NCBI GenBank assembly: GCA_026648125.1
Contig: JAPKGD010000124.1
Location: 1-6,166 of the forward strand
DNA from: Bdellovibrionales bacterium
Lineage (GTDB): Bacteria > Bdellovibrionota > Bdellovibrionia > Bdellovibrionales > UBA1609
Length of the DNA: 6,166 nt
Reading direction: 5' to 3'
The notes beneath the pieces were generated by a model that was not told the DNA's origin, did no database searches, and worked only from the letters and a program-made list of their open reading frames with translations. Positions 5,403 through 6,166 of the stretch are shown one piece after another; the stretch's first letter is position 1, and every line of letters starts with the position of its first letter. The position numbers and the translations under genes were made by a program.

Positions 5403-6166
5403 GTGATCGGATCACATTCTTCAATTCTTGTGACCTTAGGCGGAATCGCCATATTTATGTATGGGATGTCGATCGCCTCCGACCATTTGCAAAAATTGGC
5501 GGCAAATCGAATACGCGAAATCATCACCACTCTCGCGAAGCGACCCATTTGGGGAGTCGCGCTGGGAGTTCTTCTCACGATCATCTTACAGAGTTCAGGT
5601 GCCGTGACTTCCATGCTCGTGGGTCTTGGGTCAGCTCGAGTCATCAGCTTGTCTCAGGTGATGAGTGTGATTCTTGGGACCGCCATTGGCAGCACTTTCA
5701 CTGTTCAGGTGATCAGCTTCAATGTGGCCCAATACGGTCTGCCACTGTTTGTCGCATGCTTTATGGTTTACTTTATGTCGCGGCAGAGAACGCTAACTAA
5801 CGCCATGGCCGTGGGTATGGGGTTTGGTCTCATATTCTGGGGAATGGAAATGATCGCGTTAGGTACGGATGAGTTAAGGCACGTGCAAGTTTTCTCGAGC
5901 CTCCTTGAAGCCATGAAGGCCAATCCACTTTACACGATCGGTCTCACCGCGTTCTTTACCGCGGTCATTCATTCCAGTGCGGTAACAATTGGCTTTGCCA
6001 TGTCGCTTGCAGCAGCAGGCCTCATCTCTTTGCACGATTCGGTATTTTGGGTTTTCGGCGCGAACGTTGGGACGACAGCCACCGCACTGATCGCCTCGAT
6101 GGGTGGAAACTACGTCGGTCGGCAAGTGGCCTGGGCCCATTGCTTCTATAAGTTGAGTTCTGTGCT
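5403..6166 (+). CDS. Na+/phosphate cotransporter family protein, N-terminal 254 residues (runs off window)
   Basis: The frame is open from GTG 5403 to the window edge. It encodes a multi-pass inner-membrane protein of the Na_Pi_cotrans family (PF02690), which couples sodium entry to phosphate movement. The two inverted family repeats are visible. Repeat 1 has QSSGAVTSMLVGL (Q63-S65) and GTAIGSTFTVQ (92-102). Repeat 2 has HSSAVTIGFAMSLA (H190-S192) and GANVGTTATALIAS (219-232). Hydrophobic segments lie near 6-22, 50-75, 85-106, 112-125, 134-153, 178-206 and 212-232. The second repeat has His where Gln is usual in the QSS motif, and the first has Gly where a third Ser is usual. Many bacterial members carry a PhoU-like C-terminal domain; whether this one does lies beyond the window. 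The frame is closed upstream by TGA 5334-5336. Family call is firm; the exact substrate is not certain. Confidence 0.9.
   Translation, partial: MIGSHSSILVTLGGIAIFMYGMSIASDHLQKLAANRIREIITTLAKRPIWGVALGVLLTIILQSSGAVTSMLVGLGSARVISLSQVMSVILGTAIGSTFTVQVISFNVAQYGLPLFVACFMVYFMSRQRTLTNAMAVGMGFGLIFWGMEMIALGTDELRHVQVFSSLLEAMKANPLYTIGLTAFFTAVIHSSAVTIGFAMSLAAAGLISLHDSVFWVFGANVGTTATALIASMGGNYVGRQVAWAHCFYKLSSV

Noticed and set aside
5874..6140. 88-codon minus-strand frame
   Set aside because: Antisense shadow of the Na+/Pi transporter, whose family motifs are clear on the plus strand.
1..6166. Defence island, phage, IS element, CRISPR or tRNA
   Set aside because: No direct-repeat arrays, transposase or integrase motifs, terminal repeats or tRNA-like folds were seen; all main genes belong to housekeeping or envelope families.

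Overview
This looks like chromosomal DNA from a Gram-negative bacterium of roughly balanced G+C content. A lipobox lipoprotein, a Sec-exported small protein, a di-iron membrane hydroxylase and a twitch-domain radical SAM protein would suit a Bdellovibrio-like lineage. That assignment is only an inference from gene content, because no rRNA or other phylogenetic marker is present. The window has no tRNA or rRNA gene, CRISPR array, insertion sequence or phage gene. It reads as ordinary chromosomal genes, two of them cut by the window edges.

Layout. On the minus strand, 2-910 encodes the N-terminal 303 residues of a radical SAM enzyme with cysteine clusters; its C-terminus lies outside the window. 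A 145-bp divergent spacer follows, with a near-perfect 20-bp palindrome. On the plus strand, 1056-2378 encodes a 440-aa lipoprotein of COG3014 type with two TPR-like helical hairpins and an internal hydrophobic segment. After 95 bp comes 2474-3418, a fatty acid hydroxylase/sterol desaturase superfamily protein with all three histidine boxes. Converging on it from the minus strand is 3441-3710, a small Sec-exported protein of unknown function with a near-consensus ribosome binding site.

The stretch 3711-4104 holds no recognised gene. It contains a perfect palindrome at 3783-3796, a well-placed Shine-Dalgarno opening a 12-codon reading frame at 3931, and an unrecognised 55-codon frame (3957-4124) whose end overlaps the next gene. 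These could be one 64-residue gene read through a -1 shift, or one broken by an indel at a C5 run. The next gene is a branched-chain amino acid aminotransferase (ilvE, 4105-5175), whose stop codon overlaps a perfect hairpin. The window closes with the N-terminal 254 residues of a Na+/phosphate cotransporter-family membrane protein (from GTG 5403), preceded by a promoter-like element and a dyad.

The genes do not form an evident pathway. Envelope or membrane functions (lipoprotein, hydroxylase, exported protein, transporter) dominate, with one amino acid metabolism gene. I see no convincing new defence or mobile system. The items most worth a second look are the possible frameshifted small gene before ilvE, the two palindromes in divergent spacers, and the apparently leaderless start of the lipoprotein gene.
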